From positions 1-17,348 of the forward strand of contig DATJJM010000187.1 of NCBI GenBank assembly GCA_035492535.1: a stretch of DNA of 17,348 bases, written 5' to 3'. A program made the position numbers and the translations under genes. Positions within the stretch are counted from its first letter, which is position 1. Each line of letters opens with the position of its first letter. The notes under the pieces are model-generated. The model had not been told where the DNA came from. It was given only the letters and a program-made list of their open reading frames with translations, and searched no databases. Below are positions 1 to 5,991 of the stretch, piece by piece. Origin of the DNA: JAMXLO01 sp035492535. Its GTDB lineage: Bacteria > Pseudomonadota > Alphaproteobacteria > Acetobacterales > Acetobacteraceae.

Positions 1-338
1 GGCGCCAGTGCCGACGCAAGCCCCTGCGGAATGAACGGCGTATCCCCCGGCACCGTCAGCAGCGCCTCAGCTCCAAGCCCGGCCGCCCAATCCAGTCCCG
101 CCAACACACCGGCCAACGGTCCCTCACCCGCAAACGCTCCATCCTCCAGCACCGGCAGGCCGAATGCATCGAACCGCGCGGCGTCGCCGTTCGCACTGAT
201 GGCGACCGGCCCGACATCGAGTGCCGCAATGATCCGCGCAATCATCGACCGGCCCGCCACCGCCAGCAGCGGCTTGTCGCCGCCGCCCATGCGCGTTGCG
301 CGCCCGCCCGCCAGGATCAGCGCAGCCGTATCGGTCAT
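1..338 (-). CDS. mobA: Molybdenum cofactor guanylyltransferase, N-terminal part (runs off left edge)
   Basis: MobA transfers GMP from GTP to molybdopterin to make the guanine dinucleotide form of the molybdenum cofactor in the cytoplasm. Translating the reverse strand from the ATG at 338 gives about 112 residues with no stop. They show the nucleotide-binding start LILAGGRATRMGGGDKPLL, a central GPLAGVLAGL segment, and the metal/nucleotide-binding TVPGDTPFIP, in the order and spacing usual for MobA. The C-terminal part lies outside the window. The start is fixed by the family, because the LAGG motif begins only a few residues in. An in-frame GTG lies directly before it at 341. No Shine-Dalgarno sequence is visible, and the gene begins 16 nt after the tRNA-His CCA end on the same strand, so it may be expressed from the processed tRNA transcript. 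MobA-like NTP transferases of other cofactor pathways are the main alternative. Confidence 0.85.
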   Translation of the reverse strand, partial: MTDTAALILAGGRATRMGGGDKPLLAVAGRSMIARIIAALDVGPVAISANGDAARFDAFGLPVLEDGAFAGEGPLAGVLAGLDWAAGLGAEALLTVPGDTPFIPQGLASALA

Positions 339-354
339 CACGAAAAGCCGGGAA

Positions 355-431
355 TGGGGCGAACAACGGGACTCGAACCCGTGACATCCAGGACCACAAC
401 CTGGCGCTCTACCAACTGAGCTATGTCCGCC
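355..431 (-). tRNA. tRNA-His (anticodon GTG)
   Basis: On the minus strand this folds as a complete tRNA. The acceptor arm GCGGACA (430-424) pairs with TGTTCGC (365-359), with one G-T pair. The D-arm is AGCTCAGTTGGTAGAGC, the anticodon stem is CCAGG/CCTGG around TTGTGGT, and the T-arm contains GGGTTCGAGTCCC. The anticodon is GTG, decoding histidine. Two identity features support this: an extra encoded G at position -1 (base 431) opposite the discriminator C73 (base 358). The CCA end is encoded at 357-355. The gene sits between the aminotransferase stop and the mobA start. Confidence 0.96.
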
Positions 432-470
432 ATCCGGGGGGCCGCGTTTAGGCCCTTCGGCCGCCGTTCG

Positions 471-1640
471 TCAACGCACGCCGCCGAAATGCCGCCGCAG
501 CCGCGCCACCGCCTCATCCAGCACCTCATCGCGCTTGCAGAACGCGAACCGCGCGTAGTGGCTCGGCGCATCTGGCCCATCATAGAAGGCCGAGACCGGG
601 ATCGCCGTGACCTTCGCATGCTCCGTGATGTGCCGGCAGAATGCCACGTCGTCGCCATTGAACCCCAGCGAGCGGAAGTCGGTCGAGATGAAGTAACTGC
701 CCTTCGCGGGCAGCACCGTCAGACCGAGGCTCGCCAACCCGGCTGCCAGCCGGTCGCGCTTTGCCTGCAACGCGCCCGACAGCGAGGCGAAATACGCGTC
801 GTCCTTCCCCAACCCCGTCGCCACCGCGCGCTGCAGGTTGGGCGGTGTGGTGAAAGTCAGATTCTGGTGCGCCTTCGCCACATTGGCCGCGAGGGCGGCA
901 CTGGTGGTCACGTAGCCCACCTTCCAACCGGTCAGCGAGAACGTCTTGCCCGCGCTGCCAATCCGCATGCACCTCTCGCGCATGCCCGGCAGCGTCATCA
1001 GCGGGATATGCCGCTCGCCGTCGAACACGAGGTGCTCGTAGACCTCGTCGCAAATCGCGTAGGCATCGTGTTGCAAGACCAGCTCGGCGATGAAGCCAAG
1101 CTCGTCCTCGGTGAACACCTTGCTGGCCGGATTCATTGGCGAATTCAGCAGGATCGCCTTGGTCTTCGGCCCGAACGCGTCGGCCAGCGCCGCCCGCGGC
1201 AGCGTCCAGTCAGGCGGTTCCAGGCGCACCAGCCGCGGGATGCAGCCCAGCATCCGCACCACCGGCAGATAGGTGTCGTACAGCGGCTCGATCAGCACCA
1301 CCTCGTCGCCCGGGTCCAGCACAGCCATCAGGCTGGCGGTGATCGCCTCGGTGGCGCCCGAGGTCACCACAACCTCGCTCGCCCAATCCACCTCCAGCCC
1401 ATAGAAGCGCCGGTTCGCCGCCGCCACCGCCTGGCGCAGCTCCGGCACGCCAGGCATCGGCGGATACTGGTTGCGCCCGTCCATCAGCGCGTCCGCCGCG
1501 GCCCGCAATACATCGGCTGGTCCTTCGGTATCGGGAAATCCCTGGCCCAGGTTGATCGAGCCATGCTCGACCGCCAGCGCCGACATCACGGTGAAGATCG
1601 TGGTGCCGATACCGGACAGAAGTGTGTTGGCAGGCTTCAC
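471..1640 (-). CDS. PLP-dependent class I/II aminotransferase (YbdL/MtnE/kynurenine aminotransferase type)
   Basis: This 389-residue fold-type I aminotransferase is close in layout to methionine/kynurenine aminotransferases of the YbdL type. Visible motifs are LGQGFPD (31-37), NQYPPMPG (57-64), NSPMNP with substrate/PLP-binding N170, CDEVYEH with D198 and Y201, SAGKTFSLTGWKVGY with the Schiff-base lysine K232, and RFAFCKR with carboxylate-binding R364. The length matches the family. The start is GTG at 1638-1640, preceded by GAGGGAG with a 10-nt spacer. Substrate choice cannot be read from sequence; methionine, glutamine and aromatic amino acids are all plausible. It is transcribed away from glnB across a 316-bp shared upstream region that holds a palindrome, so coordinated nitrogen regulation is possible but unproven. 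Downstream on the same strand are tRNA-His and mobA. Confidence 0.88.
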   Translation of the reverse strand: MKPANTLLSGIGTTIFTVMSALAVEHGSINLGQGFPDTEGPADVLRAAADALMDGRNQYPPMPGVPELRQAVAAANRRFYGLEVDWASEVVVTSGATEAITASLMAVLDPGDEVVLIEPLYDTYLPVVRMLGCIPRLVRLEPPDWTLPRAALADAFGPKTKAILLNSPMNPASKVFTEDELGFIAELVLQHDAYAICDEVYEHLVFDGERHIPLMTLPGMRERCMRIGSAGKTFSLTGWKVGYVTTSAALAANVAKAHQNLTFTTPPNLQRAVATGLGKDDAYFASLSGALQAKRDRLAAGLASLGLTVLPAKGSYFISTDFRSLGFNGDDVAFCRHITEHAKVTAIPVSAFYDGPDAPSHYARFAFCKRDEVLDEAVARLRRHFGGVR

Positions 1641-1721
1641 TGCGGACAGGCTCCCTCGGATGCGGTGTGATTATGAGTTTGGCACCATCAGCCTTCAACT
1701 GCGGCATCAGGTGTGGCAGAT

Positions 1722-1744
1722 AAGTGCCCAAATTACGGGCACTT
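1722..1744. promoter_or_regulatory. Perfect 8-bp inverted repeat, candidate operator
   Basis: AAGTGCCC (1722-1729) and GGGCACTT (1737-1744) form a perfect inverted repeat around a 7-nt AT-rich spacer. It lies about 80 bp upstream of the aminotransferase GTG and about 115 bp upstream of the glnB sigma-54 site, a position suited to an enhancer or operator. No T-run follows, so a terminator is unlikely. It has GTGC outside and GCAC inside, the reverse of the usual NtrC site (GCAC...GTGC), so it is not a normal NtrC box. Confidence 0.4.
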
Positions 1745-1859
1745 GGCGACCGGGGTGTAAGCAAGGGGTTCCGGGGGTTCCAGCACAACGCGCCTCATCA
1801 CACACTCCGCGGCTCCCACGCCTTCCGGGCAGGCCGTTAATCCATAGCGCATTGCCGCT

Positions 1860-1875
1860 TGGCACGCTGCATGCA
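1860..1875 (+). promoter_or_regulatory. Sigma-54 (RpoN) promoter of glnB
   Basis: TGGCACG (1860-1866), four bases, then ATGCA (1871-1875) matches the sigma-54 consensus TGGCACG-N4-TTGCA at all but one position. The invariant GG (1861-1862) and GC (1873-1874) are exactly 10 nt apart. Predicted transcription start is near 1886, giving a leader of roughly 70 nt before glnB. Sigma-54 control by phosphorylated NtrC is the known mode for glnB/glnA in many proteobacteria. No clear NtrC enhancer was found upstream. Confidence 0.8.
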
Positions 1876-1924
1876 AACCTGTGGCGCTGCCATTCTGTCC
1901 AGGTGTGACACGGGCAGCCAGACA

Positions 1925-1956
1925 GGGAGGCCCGGACAGCCGGGATGTGAGCGCAC
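1925..1956 (+). promoter_or_regulatory. glnB translation-initiation region with hairpin between SD and start
   Basis: A strong Shine-Dalgarno-like GGGAGG (1925-1930) lies 26 nt from the glnB ATG, too far for a normal site. Between them CCCGG (1931-1935) and CCGGG (1940-1944) can pair over a 4-nt loop, which would bring the distance to about 12 nt. An ATG directly followed by TGA (1945-1950) is in frame with glnB. This in-frame stop fixes ATG 1957 as the true start. The rest of the 1641-1956 intergenic region holds the palindrome and sigma-54 site listed separately; I see no gene in it. Confidence 0.45.
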
Positions 1957-2295
1957 ATGAAGAAGATCGAGGCTGTCATCAAGCCGTTCAAACTGGATGA
2001 GGTGAAAGAAGCGCTGCACGAAGTCGGCCTGCAAGGCATCACCGTGGTCGAGGCTAAGGGGTTTGGCCGCCAGAAGGGCCATACCGAGCTGTACCGTGGC
2101 GCCGAGTACGTGGTCGACTTCCTCCCGAAGGTGAAGATCGAAGTCGTCTGCGACGACGCGGTCCTGGAGCGTGCGGTGGAGGCCATCATCAACTCCGCCC
2201 GCACCGGACGCATTGGCGACGGCAAGATCTTCGTCTCGCCGGTCGAGGATGTCATCCGCATCCGCACCGGTGAACGTGGCGAGGACGCGATCTAG
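1957..2295 (+). CDS. glnB: Nitrogen regulatory protein PII, GlnB type
   Basis: This is a 112-residue PII signal protein, the family's standard length. PII trimers sense ATP/ADP and 2-oxoglutarate, are uridylylated by GlnD, and set the activity of GlnE (glutamine synthetase adenylylation) and NtrB. The T-loop (about 37-55) contains RGAEY with the uridylylation tyrosine Y51. The B-loop TGRIGDGKIFV is at 83-93 and the C-loop RIRTG at 101-105. Asp at position 54 (YVVDFLPK) and Lys at position 3 are GlnB-like, in contrast to the second PII here, which has Asn54 and Leu3. It is transcribed from the sigma-54 promoter at 1860 and followed after 130 nt by glnA on the same strand, the classical glnBA arrangement. 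By hand count it is about 64% identical (72/112) to the PII encoded at 4162. Confidence 0.97.
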   Translation: MKKIEAVIKPFKLDEVKEALHEVGLQGITVVEAKGFGRQKGHTELYRGAEYVVDFLPKVKIEVVCDDAVLERAVEAIINSARTGRIGDGKIFVSPVEDVIRIRTGERGEDAI

Positions 2296-2331
2296 CGCGC
2301 AACGACAGAAATTCGCACGAATTCCGCTTTC

Positions 2332-2396
2332 GGCCCCTGGCGGAAACCAGTAGAGGGGGCCGCCACGTGATGCGGTCGCATGGTGCGGCCCGCACC
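2332..2396 (+). other. Hairpins in the glnB-glnA intergenic leader
   Basis: Three short inverted repeats sit between glnB and glnA. GGCCCC (2332-2337) pairs with GGGGCC (2356-2361) around an inner TGG/CCA. ATGCG/CGCAT lies over a GT centre at 2370-2381. GGTGCG (2382-2387) pairs with CGCACC (2391-2396). None is followed by a T-run, so they are not convincing terminators; RNA processing or partial attenuation between glnB and glnA would fit. No separate promoter for glnA stands out. Confidence 0.35.
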
Positions 2397-2425
2397 GACT
2401 ATGACGAGCGACGGGGTAATCATAC

Positions 2426-3859
2426 ATGGCGAGAAAGCCTGCAGGCGCGGCCAGCGGCGTCGGGAAAGTGCTGGAGATGCTGACGGAACATTCCGTGGAA
2501 TACGTGGACCTCCGGTTCACCGATCCCCGCGGCAAGTGGCAGCACACTGCGCAGCACGTCTCCACCATCGAGGAAGACACTTTCCGCGACGGCATCATGT
2601 TTGACGGCTCCTCCATCGCCGGTTGGAAGGCGATCAATGAGTCCGACATGATCCTGATGCCGGATCCCGACACCGCTGTGATGGACCCGTTCGCGGCGAA
2701 GCCGAGCCTGGTGCTGATCTGCGATATCGTCGAGCCATCGACCGGACAGCCCTACAACCGTGACCCCCGTTCCACCGCCAAGAAGGCCGAGGCCTATGTG
2801 AAGGCGTCCGGCGTCGGCGATGCCGTCTTCTTCGGTCCGGAAGCCGAGTTCTTCGTGTTCGACAGCGTGAAATACGGCACCGGTGGCAACTACGGCATCT
2901 ACCAGCTCGACAGCCAGGAAGGCCCGCAGGCAAGCCTCAAAGACTACCCGGAAGGCAACATGGGCCACCGTCCGGTGGTGAAGGGCGGCTATTTCCCGGT
3001 CCCGCCGGTCGACAGCGAAAGCGACCTGCGCGCCGAGATGCTCTCCACCATGGGCGAGATGGGCGTGGTGATCGAAAAGCACCACCACGAGGTGGCACAG
3101 TCGCAGCACGAGCTCGGCATGAAGTTCGGCCCGATGGTGAAAATGGCCGACGCGCTGCAGATCTATAAGTACTGCATCCACAACGTGGCCCACAGCTACG
3201 GCAAGACCGCCACGTTCATGCCGAAGCCGATCTATGGCGACAACGGCTCGGGCATGCACTGCCACCAGTCGATCTGGAAGGCCGGCAAGCCGCTGTTCGC
3301 AGGCAATTCCTACGCCGATCTGTCGGAGACCTGCCTCTACTACATCGGCGGCATCATCAAGCATGCGAAGTCGCTCAACGCGTTCACTAACCCGACGACA
3401 AACAGCTACAAGCGCCTGATCCCTGGCTTCGAGGCGCCGGTGCTGCTGGCCTACTCGGCGCGCAACCGTTCTGCCTCGTGCCGTATCCCGTACGCGACCA
3501 ACCCGAAGGCGAAGCGCGTCGAGGTGCGGTTCCCGGATGCCGCGGCCAATCCATATCTCGCGTTCAGCGCGATGCTGATGGCCGGCCTCGATGGCATCAA
3601 GAACAAGATCCATCCGGGCGATCCGATGGACAAGGACCTCTACGACCTGCCGCCGGAAGAGCTGAAAGGCATCCCGACAGTGTGCGGCAGCCTGCGCGAG
3701 GCGATCGGTGCGCTGGAAGCCGACCACGAATACCTGCTGGCCGGTGACGTGTTCAGCATCGACCAGATCGAAAGCTACATGGAACTGAAGTGGGGCGAGG
3801 TGTATCGCTTCGAACATACGCCGCACCCGGTCGAGTTCGAGATGTACTACTCCGTCTGA
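2426..3859 (+). CDS. glnA: Glutamine synthetase type I
   Basis: GlnA makes glutamine from glutamate, ammonium and ATP, and is the main assimilation enzyme of the block. The protein has 477 residues; GSI dodecamer subunits are usually 468-475. Motifs in order are VDLRFTDPRGKWQH (27-40), FDGSS (59-63), the metal-binding FFGPEAEFFVFD (135-146), GDNGSGMHCHQS (271-282), the glutamate/ATP site NRSASCRIP (347-355) and VEVRFPD (365-371). DLYDLPPEE holds Y406, equivalent to the adenylylated tyrosine of GSI-beta enzymes, so regulation by GlnE is expected. The ATG at 2426 follows GACGGGG at a usable distance, and the N-terminus matches the family. It lies 130 nt after glnB and is closed by a strong hairpin 25 nt past its stop. 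Confidence 0.98.
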   Translation: MARKPAGAASGVGKVLEMLTEHSVEYVDLRFTDPRGKWQHTAQHVSTIEEDTFRDGIMFDGSSIAGWKAINESDMILMPDPDTAVMDPFAAKPSLVLICDIVEPSTGQPYNRDPRSTAKKAEAYVKASGVGDAVFFGPEAEFFVFDSVKYGTGGNYGIYQLDSQEGPQASLKDYPEGNMGHRPVVKGGYFPVPPVDSESDLRAEMLSTMGEMGVVIEKHHHEVAQSQHELGMKFGPMVKMADALQIYKYCIHNVAHSYGKTATFMPKPIYGDNGSGMHCHQSIWKAGKPLFAGNSYADLSETCLYYIGGIIKHAKSLNAFTNPTTNSYKRLIPGFEAPVLLAYSARNRSASCRIPYATNPKAKRVEVRFPDAAANPYLAFSAMLMAGLDGIKNKIHPGDPMDKDLYDLPPEELKGIPTVCGSLREAIGALEADHEYLLAGDVFSIDQIESYMELKWGEVYRFEHTPHPVEFEMYYSV

Positions 3860-3883
3860 ACAGCAACATCTGCCTGCTGCCTG

Positions 3884-3926
3884 GCGCCCTCGCCTTTTTA
3901 ACGAAAGGCGGGGGCGCTTCGCTTTT
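3884..3926 (+). terminator. Terminator hairpin after glnA
   Basis: A 14-bp stem, left arm GCGCCCTCGCCTTT (3884-3897) and right arm AAAGGCGGGGGCGC (3904-3917), pairs fully with one G-T wobble over a 6-nt loop. It is followed by a T-rich stretch TTCGCTTTT (3918-3926). It begins 25 nt after the glnA stop and should separate the glnBA transcript from glnK-amtB. Confidence 0.75.
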
Positions 3927-3945
3927 GGCCCCCCTCTGCTTGTTT

Positions 3946-4005
3946 CTTGGGCAAAACCCAAGGGGGGGTTGCCCCCTTTGAACCCCCACCAAGGGCGGAG
4001 CCCTT
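3946..4005. repeat. Array of GC-rich palindromes in the glnA-glnK spacer
   Basis: Three further hairpins follow the terminator. CTTGGG/CCCAAG lies at 3946-3962, AAGGGGG/CCCCCTT at 3960-3978 and AAGGGC/GCCCTT at 3991-4005. They share AAGGG/CCCTT-type arms and long G and C runs. This looks like the extragenic palindromic repeats common in GC-rich alphaproteobacteria. Only one copy occurs in the window, so repeat status is inferred from style. The 302-bp gap 3860-4161 has no gene; it holds the terminator, this array and the glnK promoter/leader. Confidence 0.45.
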
Positions 4006-4079
4006 AGAACCCGCTTTTTCTGTCGTCTGGAGGGGCCAAGCAGAGTTCCCCTGGCCTTTATTCCAGCACTGGGTCACCG

Positions 4080-4096
4080 CGGCACGATTCTTGATA
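4080..4096 (+). promoter_or_regulatory. Candidate sigma-54 promoter of glnK-amtB (imperfect -12)
   Basis: CGGCACG (4080-4086), four bases, TTGAT (4091-4095) resembles TGGCACG-N4-TTGCA. The -24 GG is at 4081-4082, but the -12 dinucleotide, expected GC at 4093-4094, is GA. glnK-amtB operons are normally sigma-54/NtrC driven, so context favours the site. The -12 mismatch predicts weaker use or a different promoter. Predicted start is near 4106, about 55 nt before glnK. Confidence 0.45.
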
Positions 4097-4114
4097 GGCA
4101 CTGACTTGACCGTT

Positions 4115-4132
4115 CCGCCGCTGGGGCGGCGG
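4115..4132 (+). other. GC-only stem-loop in glnK leader
   Basis: CCGCCGC (4115-4121) and GCGGCGG (4126-4132) form a perfect 7-bp all-GC stem with a TGGG loop, 29 nt before the glnK ATG. If the sigma-54-like site upstream is used, this hairpin lies at the very 5' end of the mRNA, where it could protect the transcript. No T-run follows it. Confidence 0.5.
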
Positions 4133-4161
4133 TGACGTGAGAACAACGTTAGGGGCAGTGC

Positions 4162-4500
4162 ATGAAATTGATCATGGCCATCATCAAGCCCTTCAAGCTC
4201 GATGACGTGCGTGAGGCGCTGACGCCGCTTGGGGTGCAGGGTCTCACCGTCTCCGAGGTGAAGGGCTTCGGCCGGCAGAAAGGCCAGACTGAGATCTATC
4301 GCGGCGCCGAGTACCACGTGAACTTTCTGCCCAAAGTGAAGATCGAAGTCGTCGTGCCAGCCGATCTCACCGACCAGGTGGTCGAAGCGATCACCAAGTC
4401 GGCGCATACGGGCAAGATCGGCGACGGCAAGATCTTCGTCATCGACATTGAGCGCGCCGTGCGCATCCGCACCGGCGAGGTGGATGTCGCGGCACTCTGA
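4162..4500 (+). CDS. glnK: Nitrogen regulatory protein PII, GlnK type
   Basis: This is the second 112-residue PII protein in the window. Its GlnK features are the N-terminus MKLI, TVSEVKGFGRQKGQ, YHVNFLPKVKIEV with Asn54, and the C-terminus RIRTGEVDVAAL, which closely resemble enterobacterial GlnK. The uridylylation tyrosine Y51 is in RGAEY and the B-loop TGKIGDGKIFV is at 83-93. GlnK binds AmtB at the membrane when ammonium is plentiful and blocks transport by inserting its T-loop in the pore. It is released on uridylylation or 2-oxoglutarate binding. The gene lies 31 nt ahead of amtB on the same strand, the conserved glnK-amtB pairing. The ribosome site GGGGCAG is about 6 nt from the ATG at 4162. 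Confidence 0.96.
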   Translation: MKLIMAIIKPFKLDDVREALTPLGVQGLTVSEVKGFGRQKGQTEIYRGAEYHVNFLPKVKIEVVVPADLTDQVVEAITKSAHTGKIGDGKIFVIDIERAVRIRTGEVDVAAL

Positions 4501-4514
4501 ACGAACGAACGAAC
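4499..4514 (+). repeat. Tetranucleotide repeat (GAAC)x4 between glnK and amtB
   Basis: Four perfect tandem copies of GAAC start inside the glnK stop codon (TGA 4498-4500) and end just before the amtB ribosome site AGGGGA (4516-4521). Length change by slippage would alter the distance from the glnK stop to the amtB ribosome site, and so possibly translational coupling, without changing either protein. Confidence 0.7.
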
Positions 4515-4531
4515 AAGGGGACATCATAACT

Positions 4532-5896
4532 ATGCTTCGACGCCGACTTGCCGTTGGGCTGGCTGCTGTACTGCCGTTTGCATTGCTGGCGATGCCGGCG
4601 ATGGCGGACGACGCGCCGCCCAAGCTCGATTCAGGTGATACCGCCTGGATGCTTGCCAGTACCGCACTCGTACTCATGATGACCGTTCCAGGTCTCGCGC
4701 TGTTCTATGGCGGCATGGTCCGGAAGAAGAATATTCTCGCAACCTTGATGCAATCGTTCGCTATCACCTGCATCGTGACGATCGCGTGGTGCGTTGCCGG
4801 CTATAGCCTGGCCTTCACGCCCGGCAATGAATACGTCGGCGATCTGTCGCGCTTCATGCTGAACGGCATTGCCGATCACATCACGAAAGGCAACGACACG
4901 CAGGCCTTCGTGCTGCAATCGGGCATCAAGGGCGTGGCACCAATGGTCACGACGATCCCTGAGACCGTCTACATGATGTTCCAGATGACGTTTGCGATCA
5001 TCACGCCGGCGCTCATCGTCGGTGCCTTTGCCGATCGGATGAAGTTCTCGGCGTTGTGCATCTTCATGACGCTGTGGTCGCTGCTGATCTATTCGCCGGT
5101 CGCGCACTGGATGTGGGCGCCGAGCGGCTGGAGCGCACAGAATGGCCAGCTCGACTTCGCCGGCGGCACCGTGGTGCACATCAACGCCGGTATCGCTGGC
5201 CTGGTTTGCGCGCTGGTGCTCGGCAAGCGCGTCGGTTACGGCACCGACAACATGGCCCCCTACAACCTCGCCTATTCGGTGATCGGCGCATCATTGCTGT
5301 GGGTCGGCTGGTTCGGCTTCAACGCCGGCTCCGCGGTCGCCTCCAATGGCCGCGCCGGTATGGCAATGGCAGTGACGCAGATCGCCACCGCGGCTGCGGC
5401 ACTCGCCTGGATGTTTGCCGAGTGGATTGCCAAGGGGAAACCCTCGGTGCTGGGCTGCATATCCGGCGCGGTCGCCGGCCTGGTAGCGATCACGCCGGCG
5501 TCAGGCTTCGTGCTGCCGGGCGCCTCGATCATCATCGGCATCGCCGCCGGCGTGATCTGCTTCTGGTGTGCCACAACGCTGAAGCACATGCTCGGTTACG
5601 ACGACAGCCTGGATGTATTTGGCGTTCACTGCGTGGGTGGCATCGTCGGCGCCTTGCTAACAGGCGTGTTTTCCTACGGACCGCTGTCCGCGACCGATGC
5701 TTCGCCGGATGGCAGCCCCGGAGGGCTGGCGCAGCTCTGGATCCAGTGCCAGGGCGTCGTCGCTACACTTGTCTATAGTGGTGTTGGGACACTGATCCTA
5801 TTGATGGTCACCAAGGCGTTGGTCGGACTGCGTGTGAACGAGGATGAGGAACGCGAAGGCCTCGACCTGGTGTTGCATGGAGAACAGGTGTTCTAG
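4532..5896 (+). CDS. amtB: Ammonium transporter AmtB
   Basis: AmtB is the trimeric inner-membrane ammonium channel. The ATG at 4532 was chosen because AGGGGA lies 10 nt before it and because it starts a signal peptide (about 1-26, ending AMA-DD), as in other AmtB proteins. The longer reading frame from 4448 overlaps glnK. The 454-residue product has the expected hydrophobic segments. Signature stretches include FYGGMVRKKN (58-67), MMFQMTFAIITPAL (148-161), DFAGGTVVHINAG (208-220) with the conserved Asp208 and pore His216, and DVFGVHCVGG (361-370) with the second pore His366. The 150-residue spacing of the two histidines equals that of E. coli His168/His318. The cytoplasmic tail GLRVNEDEEREGLDL is the family's conserved C-terminal region, which contacts GlnK. 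A hairpin terminator follows. Confidence 0.97.
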   Translation: MLRRRLAVGLAAVLPFALLAMPAMADDAPPKLDSGDTAWMLASTALVLMMTVPGLALFYGGMVRKKNILATLMQSFAITCIVTIAWCVAGYSLAFTPGNEYVGDLSRFMLNGIADHITKGNDTQAFVLQSGIKGVAPMVTTIPETVYMMFQMTFAIITPALIVGAFADRMKFSALCIFMTLWSLLIYSPVAHWMWAPSGWSAQNGQLDFAGGTVVHINAGIAGLVCALVLGKRVGYGTDNMAPYNLAYSVIGASLLWVGWFGFNAGSAVASNGRAGMAMAVTQIATAAAALAWMFAEWIAKGKPSVLGCISGAVAGLVAITPASGFVLPGASIIIGIAAGVICFWCATTLKHMLGYDDSLDVFGVHCVGGIVGALLTGVFSYGPLSATDASPDGSPGGLAQLWIQCQGVVATLVYSGVGTLILLMVTKALVGLRVNEDEEREGLDLVLHGEQVF

Positions 5897-5914
5897 GAAA
5901 TCACTGATTTATAT

Positions 5915-5951
5915 GGGGTGCCGCATTGCCGGCACCCCTTGTCTGTGTCTA
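5915..5951 (+). terminator. Terminator-like hairpin after amtB
   Basis: GGGGTGCCG (5915-5923) and CGGCACCCC (5930-5938) form a perfect 9-bp stem with a 6-nt loop, followed by TTGTCTGTGTCT. It starts 18 nt after the amtB stop. It lies between amtB and the outer-membrane barrel gene, whose ATG is only 53 nt further on. The barrel is therefore expressed either by read-through or from a promoter very close to this hairpin. Confidence 0.7.
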
Positions 5952-5991
5952 CAAAAACGTATCGGGAAACGAGAAGGTAACAAGCGCAACC

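Noticed and set aside
423..1670. 415-residue open frame on the plus strand over the aminotransferase
   Set aside because: Antisense shadow of the aminotransferase gene: Arg/His/Gln-rich, no family motif, and it crosses the tRNA-adjacent region.
1722..1744. NtrC binding site
   Set aside because: Arms read GTGC outward and GCAC inward, opposite to the known GCAC...GTGC layout; kept only as an unnamed palindrome.
2382..2396. NtrC-like site GGTGCG/CGCACC before glnA
   Set aside because: Same reversed orientation and only a 3-nt centre, better explained as an RNA hairpin.
2420..3961. 513-residue minus-strand open frame opposite glnA
   Set aside because: Lies antisense to an intact glutamine synthetase, with composition typical of a GC-rich shadow frame and no recognisable domain.
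4448..4531. Earlier in-frame start for amtB
   Set aside because: Overlaps glnK coding sequence and puts 28 residues ahead of a good signal peptide; ATG 4532 has its own AGGGGA site.
5926..5991. Earlier in-frame start for the outer-membrane barrel
   Set aside because: Lies in the loop of the amtB terminator hairpin and would bury the signal peptide; ATG 5992 starts it directly.
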